Origin: Saksenaea vasiformis B4078
Lineage: Eukaryota; Mucoromycota; Mucoromycetes; Mucorales; Saksenaeaceae
Length of the DNA: 64,000 nucleotides
Direction: 5' to 3'
Assembly (NCBI GenBank): GCA_000697055.1
Contig: JNDT01002379.1
Span: forward strand, 1 to 64,000
Numbering within the stretch: position 1 is the stretch's first letter; the number at the start of each line of letters is the position of its first letter. Positions 1-10,868 of the stretch are shown piece after piece. Position numbers and translations under genes: made by a program. Under the pieces are notes generated by a model. The model saw only the letters and a program-made list of their open reading frames with translations. It was not told the DNA's origin and did no database searches.

Positions 1-2883
1 AGTTGTACTCTCCTCTCCTACTTGCTTGATTCGTTCCCTGCGTAGGCGATGTCGGTTCGAAAAAGTAGCGTGATTGACGTATGATGCCCGCAGGTTCCAT
101 GTAGCGTATTCGTGCATTTGGTGTTCGTCAGCTTTCCCCTCACAAACGTGATGAATCCGCTCTATCAGATTACCAAATGTTGAGATCGCTGTCGTTGCTG
201 TTGTCTTGATTCCGGGATCAACTCCGCAGACCGGGATGGAAGCGGTGCAGAATAGCTTTCTCGCAGCAGATATCATCTAAAAGCTTGAATAAGTATCCCG
301 ATGGCAGAATAAATTTTAACTTACCTGATCAACGTGGCCTTCAGTGATCACTGCATTTTCCGGCAATTGCGTTTGCTCCCTTTTTGCCCGCTTTTTCCGT
401 TTCCGTCGTCGACGGCGTCTGGTTTCAGTGGTCTCCTCCTTTCTCTTTCCCTTCTTTCTCATATCCTGTTTCATCTTATTTAGTTGATAGCGTTCTCGAC
501 GGGACTTTTTCAGTTGATCTTCCAATTGAATCGCAACAAGTTGCTTGGCTCGGATCTCCTTGCGAATCTCCTTCAGAATCTGGTATTTTGCAGGATCTCG
601 ACGTTTGGTAGTGTACCTATTGTATTCCGTGCGGTCCTTCTCCAGAGCTTGGATTGTTTTCCGCAAAGGTTTCAGCTGCGTCTCTAACCGATGGATTTGT
701 GCTCAATTGGCGCTGACTCTTTCCTCTAATCGAGAGCTGCTCAACGGTATCTGTGCAGATGGCTCGGAGGGTGCTGATGTAACTCGCTGTGTGTTAAGTG
801 CCGAAATCTGGAGTCGTCTGCTCTGGTCAATATCACCCATCAGGCGCACCGTCCATTCGTTTACGAAAACAAGTTTCCATCTAAACTAGAGATGTCGGCG
901 CTTCACCAACTGTTCGATCTTCCGTAAATCGAAGAAGGCTCCAACCACGGCATCTTTCCTTGTTCGGGCTTGGAACTCGCTGGTGATGAACTCTCCTTCA
1001 GTGGCAGTCGGGATTTCGTACATATCGCCCATAATCTTGTATATACCATCTACCGATAAAAAGAGGCTCCATTTAGCACTGGTATCAACTGACAATTTGT
1101 TTATTCTGGTTTCCATGCCGACGATCTGACTGATGGTATTGGATAGTGCTGCGATGGGTAGAACCGTAAGGACGTGCTTCATTGGTGGGACATCTGTCTC
1201 GGCCCTGCGAGGCACATAGGGTCGAAGGAAATTAGCGACCTTTGCTGTTACATGTCTCTCTTTGGCGGTCAAGTGGTGCCTTCATGCGCAGCATCTGCAA
1301 TGTCGCTAGCTGTGATAGTTCGACGGATCTTCGGAGATTCGACCAACATTCGAACGATGGCGACTAAGGCACGAATGATCCGAGCTGACGTCTCCTTGAT
1401 AAGTGCAGCAGCCTGTAAACTTGTCCCTGGAGACTCTTCGGGATCCTCGTCTTCACTATCATTGACAAGATCTTCTTCCATTTCATCCATCACATAACCA
1501 TCATACTGGTCTACTATTGCTGGACCTTTGCCCTTTGTGTCTCCTCTTTTTTCCTCCTTTCCAAACGTCTGCCTGGTAACGTATCTGTTATCCTCTGCTG
1601 GATCTTATCAAGTACATGAGAAGGACGACCATTCGCTGTGGCTGTTGCGAGTTGAGAAACCCAATAGGATCTGCTGTTTCGCAGCTTTCTCCCCCTGTCG
1701 GAACGCTTACGCTTCTCCTTCTTTTCCGACTTTTCTTATGCTTTTTCCTTGGCAAGTTCTATGTATCTACGCATTCTCTGTAGTGCAAGGTTGACGCGAA
1801 GTAGGAGACGGATAGCGTTTGTGAGCGATCGCTGGTACAAGGATCCGTGGTACATATTGTTAGATGCGGTATAGAGCTCCTTTATAGAATGTGCAAGGAA
1901 GGACGATTTGACTACATCCGGCTCGCGTTGCACAGAGAAAGCAAGGCAGAATTGATCTTACCCCATGATGATGATGCTCTGCAACGGCAACGTTAGTTTT
2001 CAAGGCAACTATTAATTAGAAAACCTACAACTGCTGTACATTAACAGAGCCCACGCAACAGTAGAACATGTTTTGAAAATGAAGAAACGTGAATATGTCG
2101 GAATCACGGACATCGTCCGCATTTTTGAACGGCAACGAGGAAATTTCGTGAGTCGCTCCAATGTCGCCAAACTGGAAGCCAGCAGGGAAAACATGGGTAA
2201 AGTTTGCTTGTCGGTCGTAAATCTCATATCCGAGGAATTCATAGACGTTACCATGGATGACCTAGTAAAAAGCACTTTAAATACAAAGCAAAATATGACA
2301 ATGTACATACCATATCGGCGAAATGGGACAGTACCCGTCCCATAGCGTTCATAATTCGTGAACTTCTTTCCTGCTCCTCTAGCAGCCGACGCTTCATTAT
2401 GTCGAAGTCGGTTTCGGGCCGAACAATCTTTCGCAAGCTTGTAGTTGCTGCTCGAATGTACTCCTTCCGCCTTTCTTCGTCATCATCATCATCATCATCG
2501 CTGGGATCCTCGCTGCCGTCATCACTGGATCCTTTATCATCGTCCTCATCGTTCCTGACTTCAGCTTTTCGCTTGGCATCTTTACTTGGACCAGCAGCAT
2601 CCTGAAGTTTGTTCAATCGGCTTTGTTGCCTCCGATAAAATGCAGTAGCCATTGAATTCCGTATGGGCAAGGGGTTTGAGGGTCCTTTTAGTCGCTGTTC
2701 CAAAGCATAACTACTGGCTGTTGTTCCATACTTTGTCTTTAGCGTCTTGTAAACATTATCGGAAGTTTCGCTACTTGTGATAAGCCCTCTTGGAACCCTT
2801 TTCCTATTCATACATCTTTTCTTGAACTTATTGCAAAACTGCTTCGGTTGGTGGTTTTCTTCTTGTGATACGTGCCCATTCAC
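1..2883 (-). pseudogene. Fanzor-like (eukaryotic TnpB) endonuclease gene, partial and degraded
   Basis: A long minus-strand run of coding-like segments continues past the left edge. The exon at 1-276 carries a RuvC-I motif, GVDPGIKTTAT, with its DPG codons at 211-219; this motif is typical of TnpB/Fanzor nucleases. It is followed by an arginine-rich helical segment. The 277-324 gap is a clean GT-AG intron of 48 nt. Upstream exons (325-885, 886-1272) give a very basic helix and a segment with FFDLRKIEQL and EWTVRLMGD, which resembles the part of Fanzor just before RuvC. The N-terminal ORFs (1269-1493, 1736-1933, 2248-2883) are charged; the last has a run of eight acidic residues. In-frame stops at 886-888 and 703-705 and a frame change near 1270 suggest decay. 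RuvC-II, the zinc ribbon and RuvC-III would lie outside the window. Fanzors are RNA-guided nucleases carried by transposons. That the N-terminal ORFs belong to the same gene is inference. Confidence 0.6.
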
Positions 2884-2941
2884 TGCTCAGTCGGTTGTTT
2901 CTATTTAAAACACGGTCAATATAGGATGAATAGATCCTATA

Positions 2942-3595
2942 TTATTTACATTTCTTGCCGCAGCTCGGATGGATCTGATCATCAGTTACGCCAAGCGCAG
3001 TTGGAGCCTTCCTCTTCTTTCCAACCTGGGGATCCTTTCTGGTCGCGGCAGGACGCATCATAGGGGTTCGACCAGTTGTACGTCTTGGCCTTTTTACTCT
3101 TGTGGTGGTGAAATTTGTAACCGTCATTGCGTACCAGCGGCTCTGCTCGGAGTAGGAATCAACCTCATGCAACAATGAAATATTGTAGTTGGCATTTTTG
3201 TTTCCGATAACTTTTGGTTTCTGTTTTGTGGAAAATAGAAACACTTGGATATCATGCGCCTTTGCGATAGCAATCAGATGAAGCAGATTATTTGCGGGGA
3301 TTGTCTGTTTATTAGGTAATAGCACAGAGATACCGCTCTGTTTGAGATTCAAGCGTTCTGCAACGATGACCGCCAAAGCTGCCTCTCGAGAACTCGAGTC
3401 ATCAATCTGAGAGATAGCTCGAATACCTTGTCGCCATAACCACCAGAGAGCCTTTCGATAACTTTCTTTAGATATTGGTTGTCCTCTCGCTGCAGCCACC
3501 GCATTCTGCAGTTGCTGTTCGTAGTTTGGAGTTGGATCTCGGTTGCTGATGCCACAAAGGTCCAGGTTGGCATCTCCGTGAAATCTTAGATCAGG
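2942..3595 (-). CDS. Unknown protein, member of a locally duplicated family
   Basis: An open minus-strand frame of roughly 215 codons ends in a lysine/arginine-rich tail (residues such as GKKRKAPTALG). It lies just upstream of the Fanzor-like gene on the same strand. The middle contains a helical stretch, then alternating hydrophobic strands ending in WYAM. This faintly recalls the second half of OTU-type cysteine proteases, but there is no convincing catalytic Cys or His, so no function is assigned. The start is uncertain: the frame is open to about 3595, and the first ATG seen in this frame is near 3499. A diverged, broken copy of the same sequence lies at about 12018-12790, so the ORF belongs to a repeated, probably mobile, unit. 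It could be an accessory gene of the element that carries the Fanzor-like gene. Confidence 0.4.
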   Translation of the reverse strand, partial: PDLRFHGDANLDLCGISNRDPTPNYEQQLQNAVAAARGQPISKESYRKALWWLWRQGIRAISQIDDSSSREAALAVIVAERLNLKQSGISVLLPNKQTIPANNLLHLIAIAKAHDIQVFLFSTKQKPKVIGNKNANYNISLLHEVDSYSEQSRWYAMTVTNFTTTRVKRPRRTTGRTPMMRPAATRKDPQVGKKRKAPTALGVTDDQIHPSCGKKCK

Positions 3596-4110
3596 TAGCT
3601 ATTATTGAACATTATCAATATGTGGATCCATATTATGATACTCGTTTTACCATGATGAGATTTTAGGGAGGAAGATAAAGAAGCCCAACTGTCAATGTAG
3701 GTAAAACAGATAAATCACAATTCATTGTCTTGATGGTGTCATCATGATTATCCTGTTTCCAAAATGGGAATTTTTTTCGAATCAATCTAATATTGCAGTG
3801 AAAACCTGACGATTTCTAGCTGCTTTCGACCTCTACCAGCTGATAAATTGGTATATACGGTGATAGTAATGATCTTTGTTTTGCCTGAACGGACTATTTT
3901 CTATGTGTGCTTTTCCACTAAATCCTATGATGAAGCGGCTTTTAGTCCAACCTGCAGCTAACAGGTTAACTCAACTCAGAACAACTTTATTTTACTGAAT
4001 GAAGTATTTTCTATTTCTGGCTTCCCTCAAATACTACAATGAGTCAACTCGAAGCTGACAGGTTCAACTCGACTCAGACAGTAACCTCTGAAAGAGCCTT
4101 CACCAAAAGT
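2994..4110. repeat. Copy A of a dispersed repeat
   Basis: This stretch aligns along its length with 12018-13280 in the same orientation. Shared blocks include the words around 3160 and 12172 (ggaatcaacctcatgcaac), around 3272 and 12482 (gatagcaatcagatgaagc), and the segment near 4010-4110 matching 13050-13130. The two copies are clearly diverged. Copy B carries about 190 nt of extra sequence in the middle. The true limits of the repeat were not determined. Confidence 0.7.
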
Positions 4111-4606
4111 CTCAGAGTATTGCAGAAATCTTTTCGCGATGCTTTGAATAAAGAACTATCGATGCTATTGGTACAGCACTATCAGTACAAACCAGTTTTG
4201 CCTTCCGCCCTCTCTTCTACCACGGGACTAGTTGTACTGGCTATGATGATCCAGTTGCATCCATTCTTTTTTGTTCTTTTACTTTCTGTAATACATTGCA
4301 TGCATAGACGAAAGAGTTTGCTCTGCTTGTTGAAGGCAGAAAAAGGTTAATCGCAAAAACAAACCAAATAAGAATTTTTACTATCTAGAGGGCGGTTACG
4401 TCTCAAACTAAAATGGACATGCCTATTCATGGATTTCGAAGTTTCATTTCTCTATTCAGTGTGTTTGTCATTATCTTCAACGTGTGTTTACCGCAGACAA
4501 ATTTTTCGGTCGTCGTTTTCTTTCCTTTTTACTGTTATTGTTATTATTGTTAGCGATTTTGTAAGGACAACAATTACGAGAACGGCAAGTTAGTTCTATC
4601 TGCATC

Positions 4607-5574
4607 ATGAACGGCTTCTCCGGCAACAAAGGCGATTATTGGCTCCCGAGAGGTAACATTTGCCCACTGGAAAGCCTCCAAAGGAAGGTGTTTCCCAAAG
4701 CAGAGGAATGGCTGGCGCGAGTGCGCTCTCGCAAGTGTGAATACTTCAGCAGCTCAGAGGCGTTTCTGTCTTTACTAATCACTATGCGACGGATAATCCT
4801 ACAAGATGTAGTGATGTTTCGAGCGGAGCATGGCCACAACCCTTTCTTCAACCACGTCCTCTTCACCGACCCAGAGTTCTTGGCGTTCGAAAGTAACCTC
4901 CTATCGACCGTCCAAACCGCACAGGAACCAGTAGATATTCTGGTACGCAGAGCTATGCCTTTGGTTAGCGATCAGCTGCAAATGTTGAGTGCAAAGATGG
5001 ATACGAATCAGCGTATATTGCAGGACCTTCTCAGCAACGACAGTCGGAATCCACAAGTTCCTACGGACTATCACAGACGATATCCGTGGATTAAGGCATG
5101 ACATGCAACTGCTGAGACGAGCGTGCTCAGCGTTTGCGACTGGAACATCAGTAGCAGAATTACAACAGCAAGCACCGTCTCCATTGCCCAGTTCAGCTAC
5201 CATACAGCGTCCACGTTGCTATCAGCTGGACAGGAACATCAGCACAGTTTTCGACTTGTGGAGAGAATGGTCTGAAGGACTGCGATCAGACTCGCCTTCA
5301 GTTATGGAACTTGACAGGAAATTTGGAACCTCATGGAGATCATGTCCTAAACGTTTGCTACATCGAACCATCTTTGCAGTGACATATTATGTGCTAACTT
5401 TTGTTTGCAGAACATCAGTTTTACTCAAGACGTTTGACTATTATACATGAAATCTACCGTATTGCCTAGAGCAGCGGCATAGACATTAAGGAAGCCGTGA
5501 AAAGATTAGATGCAAGACTTCAGGAGAACAAATGGTCGCTTAGTAGATTGACGAAAGAATTGCGCAAGCAATAA
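4607..5574 (+). pseudogene. GCR1_C-domain (Crypton-type) protein, broken
   Basis: The frame opens with ATG at 4607 and reads about 150 residues. The segment includes a helical part of the type found before GCR1_C domains in fungal mobile-element proteins (FFNHVLFTDPEFLAFESNLL). A one-nucleotide frame change near 5050-5080 is needed to continue into the C-terminal domain, which has the GCR1_C signature TVFDLWREWSEGL, then a psv-ELDrkfGtsWR stretch. A 58-nt GT-AG intron at 5353-5410 joins it to QFYSRRLTIIHEIYRIA. An in-frame TAG at 5467-5469 follows, and then a final helical segment ends at TAA 5572-5574. GCR1_C is a DNA-binding domain found at the end of Crypton tyrosine recombinases and in yeast Gcr1. 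No recombinase domain could be recognised upstream, so assignment to a Crypton is inference. Confidence 0.6.
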
Positions 5575-6577
5575 AAACTGCCATCTATTATCGTTGCTTT
5601 TACTACATTTTGACTCTATTACGAGCGGCTAATTTTGCAAATTACATCCATACATGGAAGTACACTTAAGTTATTGAAGTGTCTATCAGTCAAAGAAGAT
5701 GTAGAAATCGTTGTACACAATCAAATCAAGTTGGTCAAGCATGAAGCCTGCCCCAAGCTGCATTACTGAGAGTCCAAATTCGGCAACCACCTTTTTTTCA
5801 CATTCAGATTACAAGCAAAAAGGGACTCTCAATTTCAATTCCAGATACGGTATGTCTTGATCTGAGTTATCTTGCTGGAAACGGTCAAATCCACTGGGGA
5901 TCAAGGGGAACAATAAAGAATAAGAATGGGTAAAAACGATGATGCTTTATTGTCGCTATGAAAATTGGTATTTATATTTTTCTCTAAACTATGTGTAATC
6001 TATAAAACGGTCGAAGATATAAAAATGGAATGGAAGTGAATACATCACTTCGTCATTTGCTGAGCAGTGGTTTCTTGAAGACATGTTCTTTTTGAAGCAG
6101 AGACCGAGAGGACAATGGTTTGCTGTTTTGGGATCCTTGCCCGATTACACAAAAGTTCTTGTGTGACTACAACTTGGCGCGCACGACAGAAAAATTGTAC
6201 TTTTTCAGGCGAAAAATGTATCGATAGTTCTTGCTAATATATTGTCGTTTTGCAGGTTCGGAGTTGTCTTCCTATTCTCGATATGGGTTCCAGAGACGAT
6301 AGGTCAAACTTCAATAAAGATAAAACAAGGGATAGCAAAGAAAATAGAAGGGAATTGATGCCTTTATTTTGCTCAAGGGTTTCAGGATATTTATACACGT
6401 AAAATCTATCTATCTAAGTGGAGTGACTCTATGAGCCTACGGCAGGTGATGATTTCTTGTCGCGGGATCACGTCAATGACGATGCGCATTGACCCGAGTG
6501 TGATGTGATGGTCGGAGCGCTTGTCACAATCGGAACGGTGTTTGAACCCGGTCGCACGAAATCAGGCGACGACAATA
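5575..6577. other. Intergenic, no gene recognised
   Basis: No open frame of convincing coding character was found between the GCR1_C-like pseudogene and the Mutator element. The sequence is AT-rich with short stop-broken frames, and probably represents old mobile-element debris. Confidence 0.5.
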
Positions 6578-6586
6578 TTACATCAA
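6578..6586. repeat. Target-site duplication, left copy
   Basis: TTACATCAA directly precedes the left terminal inverted repeat and is repeated exactly at 10860-10868, directly after the right one. Nine bases is the usual target duplication of Mutator-like elements. Confidence 0.9.
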
Positions 6587-6730
6587 AGGAATTTCACCGG
6601 ACACGACATCAGCTAAGCCATAATAGGGAAAAATGTCGTGTCGTGTTGTACGAGCTCCAAATGAAGTTGTCTGTGCTACACGACATTCACATCCGGGTTC
6701 CACTCCTAAATCCATAGAAGAAAGCATTTT
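6587..6730 (+). repeat. Left terminal inverted repeat of the MULE
   Basis: This aligns with the reverse complement of 10631-10859. Within it, GACACGACAT (6600-6609) and its complement ATGTCGTGTC (6633-6642) form a perfect 10-bp inverted repeat around a 23-nt spacer, which is also present in the right repeat. The right repeat contains an extra tandem block of roughly 70 bp that is absent here. Confidence 0.88.
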
Positions 6731-7034
6731 GCCATGTTGTATAGACAACCGAAACAACGTTCGCAACGCATAGTTGACAATTAACAGCAGCGCGTTAAGA
6801 AACTGTATGTAAAAGTTACTCTTCCCCATATACCAGCTGCTCAAAGTTAATCGATCGCACACTTGAAAAGCTCTGGACAGAAGTGATCATCCATACAATT
6901 TTTCTTGTTGAGTATACAAATACTACTATATTGGTATGATCTATGTATTGAAAAAATATGAAAAGACTAAGAATAATAGAGATAGAAAGACTGCAGGATT
7001 AAATAGTGAAAGAATAATGATATAAGTTTGAAGT

Positions 7035-10000
7035 TTAAGATATAATGATGGGGTCGTTCTCATTTGATTTTGCTGGTTTTGCTTTATGGATTAGGAGGTG
7101 GAATTTCCAGTAGCTCTTGACTCGATCTGGTTTGTCTAACATCTTGCACACCTCGTAATGCTTGGCATTAACGGGTGGCCAAACCATTTTTCGACTCCTC
7201 TTTAATGCAACGGTAGCCCAATGGAACCCATCAACATGATGAAGTAGTAGGGGATTCGGGCGGCAATTTTTATCCATAAGGACTTGTGGATACTGCTTGT
7301 ACGCGTCTTTAGACTTTGGGCCATCGATTGGCAAATAAAGGATCGGGTCGAACATTGGTACAGTGGTGTTTTCCACAGTGCGCGTTGCATTTGAGTATAC
7401 AGCAATTGGTACGCCAAATGTGTCACTCGCCAGCTGACAGCAGTAGGCAGCGTCAAACCATCCTGCAACACCACAAGGACGGTCACTTGGCACTTGGAGG
7501 ATCTGGCGGATTTCCTCAACAGGCAGGTTAAAACATCTGCTGTATATTGCTTGATTGTCATTGAGATGATCAAGCATTGCCTTTCGTACACGCGGGAAGT
7601 CATCTTCATTACCCGTTAGAAGCACGGCAAGAGTGCGGAAGCCGCAGTGACCATCTCCCCTGACATCGATGGTGCTTGTATAGTTTTCACGAGGGATAGA
7701 CATATCCACCTCGAACTTCATCGAATCTTCTGTTCTGCTCCACCTATATCATACAATATGAGTATGTAAATAAATGGATGAAGGACATACTTTTTTCTTA
7801 TTTTGTCAAGCTCAGAATGCGGTATAAAATCATCATCGCAAGTAGCAATTTCATCCGCTTTTCTTTTGCGAGATTCTTCAATACATGCTTTGCCTTGCGA
7901 TAAAAAGGCGTCAATATCTCATCGCTTGCCATTTTTTTATTGCTTACGTTGCATCTTCTCCTCCTTTTCAGCCTCTTTTTCAGCCAATTCAAAACCTGAC
8001 GGTGATCGAGCCCCTTTCGTATTTTTGGGTCGTCCCTTAGTAACAACTGTATCTGGTTTTTTGATTTCTGATACAGGAACCGGGGAGAACTGTTCCATGG
8101 CAACTTCCACAGATGTCATAAGATCAGATTGCTGCTGATCAGTTTCGCATTTGTCGAACAAATGATTCAGTTTCAACAGAGTGTCTGCAAATCGCTGACG
8201 CATTTCGCTACTGGTTAAAGGAGCAGCGAAATTGTACAAAACAGTTTCTATAAAGGATATGTCAGTACATCGGTTGGGATAGCCCATAACACAAGCTAGT
8301 ATGGTTTATTGGAACTTTTCTTACCATCTGCTTTGCTTAAAATCCACCTGCTTGATATCTCTGACAGGGCTACAGCGTTGGTTCTGTCCATCAGATCATG
8401 CCTGCAAAGCAGACCGTAGTTATACTTTGCAGAGCATGTACAATTTTCATCAAAGGCAGATGCCTTGCCATTCAGCATGTCCTCTTTGAGGTGACGCGCT
8501 GCGCTCAATTGCCTTTTCATATTATATGGCATAATGAGCTACGCGGCCGTAAAAGTTCTTCAGCATCTCCCGATCATCATCCCTGTCTATGAGTGGTCGA
8601 CAGCGGTATTCACGGTTAAGCTCTTGCTGCTCTTGCTCAAACTAGGATAGAATATGTAAAGTCAATCAGAATATCATCGTAGAAAACTAAATGTTTTGCT
8701 AACAACTAATTTACCTTCTTGCACATCCATTGATCTATTTTATTAAATTGTTTTCGTAGACCGGCGATGTTTACCAACGCTTGCTTGATGGCTGCGTGCG
8801 CTCCTTCCACTCTTTGTGACGAACGGGCTCCAAAATGCTGGAAATTTTCCGTCCAAGGTCCAGCCCACTTCTCCTTTCTCTCCAACATACTAGATTGATA
8901 TAATTTCGGTGAGCCTCGTTTTTATACATGTATGATCCATACTTATTTAAATAGTTCACAAGCTCATCACCAACTTTTTTGCTTTTCGACGCGATGGCAT
9001 AATATGACTCTTTAGCAGCTGAGAAGTCGTTCTCTGTTCGTGCAAACAACAATTGGCTGACACTTGCGATAAACGATTCTCTCTCGTCGCTTTTGAGGTC
9101 GAAGTGACCAGCTGCATGTTTTTCAAATTTTTTTTGGACATGCCAACAACAGAGGATATTGGGTGTTGATGGAAACACCGTATTCAAAGCGTTCGTAAGA
9201 GCTGTTTCGTCATCGGTGACAAACAGACCAGGCTGAACCTTGTGAAAGACATGTTCCCGGAGCTGTTGAGCAAACCACGTATACGATGTCTCTTTCTCGG
9301 ATGTGAGTAGCACAGTGGCTATGAGAAAGGATCGTAACTTCGACGTTCCCAGGTTACTAATACCAACTACGTTGACCATTGGCATTTTATGGATGTTTGT
9401 CTTGTATGTTGCATCAATGATTACTACGTCAGGAAAGCGCTGAGCTTTTTCTACCGACGTTGGATGACAGATGAACATTGCTTCCAATTTCTTGGTATCT
9501 GCATTTACTCCGTAACCGACGATATAGTCTCGGCTGCTGAGAAAATCCATCAAGTCTGAGATCTCGCTCTTGCTGTTGTCCGAGAGATATTTATGCTTGA
9601 ATTGGTAAATATCATTCACCTTGATGTTACTGCTGCCATTGTCTGTGTGATATAGAAATTGAAAGGTTTGTAGAAGAAAATCAATAAAAAGAATCAGACG
9701 GATAAATCCTTTGAGACTTGTGTTATATTCTTTATTGTATATTAATCGACCCAGCTTATATATCTTTTTACTGGCTCTTCTACAATAATAAAAATAACAG
9801 TGATCAGCAGTGCATGTTGAATAAGAGCTTTCGTTAAGATAGATTAAATGTCATGTTCGTTTAGAGTGATGATAGACATGATTGTCCTTCTGCTCTGATT
9901 ACCATGACTGCATATTCATGCATGCGGATCTCCATGTCAAAGTAAAATTAAAATACGATAATCCCTGCACAGCTGCATACAGCTGTGCGTAGTAATTTTG

Positions 10001-10469
10001 TGCAGAAGACATGATAGCAAATACTCCATATATTACAGTCTGTACGCAATGTCTCGTATATTTTAGCAGGAGCGATTCCTGCTCTGCTCTGCTCTGCAAT
10101 TTGGACAGCCATATCTGTCGTGATTGTGCGATGCTGATGGTAGCTGATACTTGCGTTGTTGTCCAGTTCATGATTATGATTCTCTACTGGATCAACGCGT
10201 CGCACTATCCATTCCTGCTTCCCTTTAGGCACTGACGCGTACATCTCCCATCCACAATCAGTTTTCTGGGTGCATCCCTTTTTCCTTCGGGTTTCTGCGG
10301 TAATCTCGTGCGTGTTTCTGTAATTTCTGCCATGGACGCAACGGATATAAACAGTTCTAGAGTTGCTGCTCTTTGTCGCGACTGCAAATCCACATTCCAT
10401 GCTTTGTTTCTGCGCAGCATCAAGAAGGTCACGAAGACTGGAATATTTTGTTCCAACTAAGCTATACAT
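7035..10469 (-). CDS. MULE transposase with FAR1-like, SWIM and OTU protease domains
   Basis: The proposed start is ATG at 10467-10469. The first exon holds a FAR1/WRKY-GCM1-type zinc-binding region (CGFAVATKSS, later NHNHEL). The transposase core lies in 8771-9619, with VIIDATYKTN, FVTDDETALTNA and CCWHVQKKF, matching the MULE DDE domain. Following exons give HFGARSSQRVEGAHAAIK, then a SWIM zinc finger in 8296-8532, seen as CTCSAKYNYGLLCRH (CxC...CxH). A GRPK linker then leads through two plausible introns, kept in frame, into an OTU cysteine-protease domain (7035-7721) with RGDGHCGFRTLA (catalytic Cys) and GFHWATVAL (catalytic His). Thus transposase and OTU appear to be one polypeptide. The intron between the FAR1-like exon and the core (about 370 nt, near 9646-10017) is the least certain join. 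The transposase would act in the nucleus on the flanking repeats; the OTU role is unknown. Confidence 0.82.
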
Positions 10470-10630
10470 GCTTGCAAGTCTGAATAGAAAGTAGTAGAAA
10501 GAAAAAAAACCCAAGACAAAAGCTAGCTTCTCTAAATAGTTTTACTGATCGGAGATGATATAGCTTAGTTTATAGTTGTCATGTAGCACAGGTAGATGCT
10601 CTTGAGGTAGATACTCTTGAGATCAGTATG

Positions 10631-10859
10631 GTTTCTTCTATGAATTTGATAGCAGAGCCTATGTATGAATGTCGTGTAGTACACATATCTTTATTTGGAA
10701 TCTGTATAACTTGACATGACATCTTTTACTAACGTTTGGTAGCGGGCTTTCCAGCGAGTATGTCGTGTAGTACTGATGTCTTTATTTGGATCTTGTACAA
10801 CTCGACACGACATTTTTCCCTATTATGCCTTAGCTGATGTCGTGTCCCGCGTAATTCCC
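10631..10859 (-). repeat. Right terminal inverted repeat of the MULE, internally duplicated
   Basis: This is the inverted counterpart of 6587-6730. It contains two tandem related blocks: an outer one (about 10735-10859) and an inner one (about 10655-10730), each with GTCGTGTAGTAC and TTTATTTGGA words. The left repeat matches the outer end of the outer block and then the inner flank of the inner block. This implies a local duplication of about 70 bp in the right repeat after the element formed. Confidence 0.85.
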
Positions 10860-10868
10860 TTACATCAA
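10860..10868. repeat. Target-site duplication, right copy
   Basis: An exact TTACATCAA copy of 6578-6586, directly abutting the outer end of the right terminal repeat. Confidence 0.9.

Larger units (their letters stand above)
6587..10859 (-). mobile_element. Mutator-like element (MULE) with TIRs and 9-bp TSD
   Basis: A 4273-bp element bounded by inverted terminal repeats. The left end reads AGGAATTTCACCGGACACGA; the reverse complement of the right end reads GGGAATTACGCGGGACACGA, and the similarity continues for over 100 bp. The ends are flanked by the identical 9-mer TTACATCAA. The element encodes one minus-strand gene with FAR1-like, MULE transposase, SWIM and OTU domains. Structure, TSD length and transposase family all agree on a Mutator-like assignment. 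The long open frames and intact boundaries suggest a fairly recent insertion. Confidence 0.92.
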
